Origin: JAZKFR01 sp040386295
GTDB lineage: Bacteria; Pseudomonadota; Gammaproteobacteria; Burkholderiales; Rhodocyclaceae
Length of the DNA: 7,242 nucleotides
Reading direction: 5' to 3'
NCBI GenBank assembly: GCA_040386295.1
Contig: JAZKFR010000183.1
Location: 1-7,242, forward strand
In this document: positions 6,768-7,242 of the stretch, one piece after another
How the letters are laid out: the number at the start of each line of letters is the position of its first letter
How positions within the stretch are numbered: position 1 is the first letter of the stretch
Notes under the pieces: model-generated
Database searches by the model: none
What the model was told of the DNA's origin: nothing
The model's input: only the letters and a program-made list of their open reading frames with translations
Translations under genes and position numbers: made by a program

Positions 6768-6793
6768 TCGGTGAATCGATGACTCGGTGAATC
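6768..6793. repeat. Direct repeat TCGGTGAATC, 16-bp period, framed by GGCCT/AGGCC
   Basis: TCGGTGAATC occurs at 6768-6777 and 6784-6793. The pair is enclosed by GGCCT (6761-6765) and its complement AGGCC (6794-6798). The arrangement resembles a tandem protein-binding site, but its distance from the gene (about 160 bp) leaves its role open. Confidence 0.4.
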
Positions 6794-6954
6794 AGGCCTC
6801 TAAAAATAATTAGTGGCGAACTGAATGAAAAAGTTCCATTAAGGCGGCAATCTGCAACAGATTAAGTTCTTGCAAAATCGAAAATTGATCGAATAGAGCG
6901 TCAGCGGCATTGGCCAAACTGAGCCTTGACAAACGAATAGGTGTGATTGAAAGC

Positions 6955-6999
6955 GGAAGACGTTGCGACGGAAGACGTTGCAACGGAAGATGTTGCAAT
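6955..6999. repeat. Three tandem copies of a 15-bp unit
   Basis: GGAAGACGTTGCGAC, GGAAGACGTTGCAAC and GGAAGATGTTGCAAT follow one another directly at 6955, 6970 and 6985, differing at two to three positions between neighbours. A period divisible by three keeps both overlapping frames open here, which helps explain the spurious-looking frames on both strands. Confidence 0.8.
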
Positions 7000-7190
7000 A
7001 TTTGCACCGAGAAAATGGAGCGCAAAGGAGTGCATTGAAAAATCCTCAACCTGTTCAGTGACTCAATCCATTAACAGACATGTCACCGAACACATTGTGG
7101 AAGTTTGGCAGGGGCAGCCCAGGCGGCACACCGAGCATGCCCACCTCAAGCACCTCAAGGGTAAGGGGTAAGTTTTCGATCAGTTTTAAA

Positions 7191-7242
7191 AGACCTCTGC
7201 ACAACCGTAGCGCGCCACAAAGACAAGCCTGAAGACCGGCTT
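7191..7242. mobile_element. Possible start of an insertion sequence at the window edge
   Basis: From 7191 the sequence AGACCTCTGCACAACC resembles, from memory, the ends of some IS5-family elements that begin GAGACCTTTGCA. A TTAA at 7186-7189 just before it would fit the short target duplications of that group. Only about 50 bp are visible, with no transposase or second end, so this is tentative. Confidence 0.2.

Larger units (their letters stand above)
6619..7242. other. Intergenic region without a convincing gene
   Basis: About 620 bp upstream of the 529-aa gene. Possible minus-strand promoter elements are weak: TTGACT (plus 6656-6661) with GATAAC (6629-6634) at a 21-bp spacing, or TTGAAA (6706-6711) with TATGGC (6684-6689) at 16 bp. 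Open frames on both strands around 6810-7171 can only start at TTG without a clear ribosome binding site, and they overlap each other. The minus frame ends in a protein-like stretch (ALFDQFSILQELNLLQIAALMELFHSV, in two parts before and after LQEL), so a decayed gene remains possible. Short repeats are listed separately. Confidence 0.55.

Noticed and set aside
6955..6999. Possible CRISPR array
   Set aside because: The 15-bp units are directly adjacent with no spacers, and there are only three copies.
6810..7049. Minus-strand open frame of 79 codons
   Set aside because: Its only usable start is TTG without a ribosome binding site, and part of the frame comes from the 15-bp tandem repeat. The C-terminal half looks protein-like, so a gene remnant is not excluded.
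6947..7171. Plus-strand open frame of 74 codons starting KAEDVATEDVATEDVA
   Set aside because: It has a TTG start, its N-terminus is produced by the 15-bp repeat, it overlaps an equally weak frame on the other strand, and it shows no recognisable domain.

Overview
The window looks like a piece of a Gram-negative, probably proteobacterial, chromosome with moderate to high GC. This rests mainly on the left third, which encodes the C-terminal 1000 residues of a very large type I-secreted, calcium-binding adhesin (RTX type). Bacterial Ig-like repeats, an integrin-like FG-GAP propeller and RTX nonapeptides in one protein are typical of Gram-negative surface adhesins. I cannot name the genus from the sequence.

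Layout. Positions 2-3004 (+) hold the adhesin, whose 5' end lies outside the window. It reads as 122-residue Ig-like repeats, one different Ig-like module, seven FG-GAP/DVNGDG units spaced almost exactly 71 residues apart, five RTX nonapeptides and a C-terminal secretion region. Positions 3005-3284 form a convergent intergenic region with inverted repeats and a perfect 2 x 15 bp tandem repeat. Positions 3285-4778 (-) and 5018-6607 (-) hold two full-length genes for proteins of 497 and 529 residues. I do not recognise their family, but they are clearly paralogues: motifs from about residue 160 to 410 align with an offset that changes by only two residues, and a second conserved block lies near both C-termini. 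Both start with Met-Trp and share the same ribosome-binding-site layout. Positions 6608-7242 contain no convincing gene, only short repeats, weak promoter-like elements and a possible insertion-sequence end at the right edge.

Transcription. The 529-residue gene has a terminator-like hairpin with a U-run about 80 nt after its stop. The 497-residue gene has its own perfect TATAAT box just upstream of its start. The two paralogues are therefore probably separate transcription units, although they lie head to tail. The adhesin converges on them and is not in the same operon.

Most notable are the uncharacterised paralogue pair, which could be secreted or effector-like proteins (inference only), and a G8 tract inside the adhesin propeller. 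A one-base length change in that tract, either way, would remove the RTX and secretion region.
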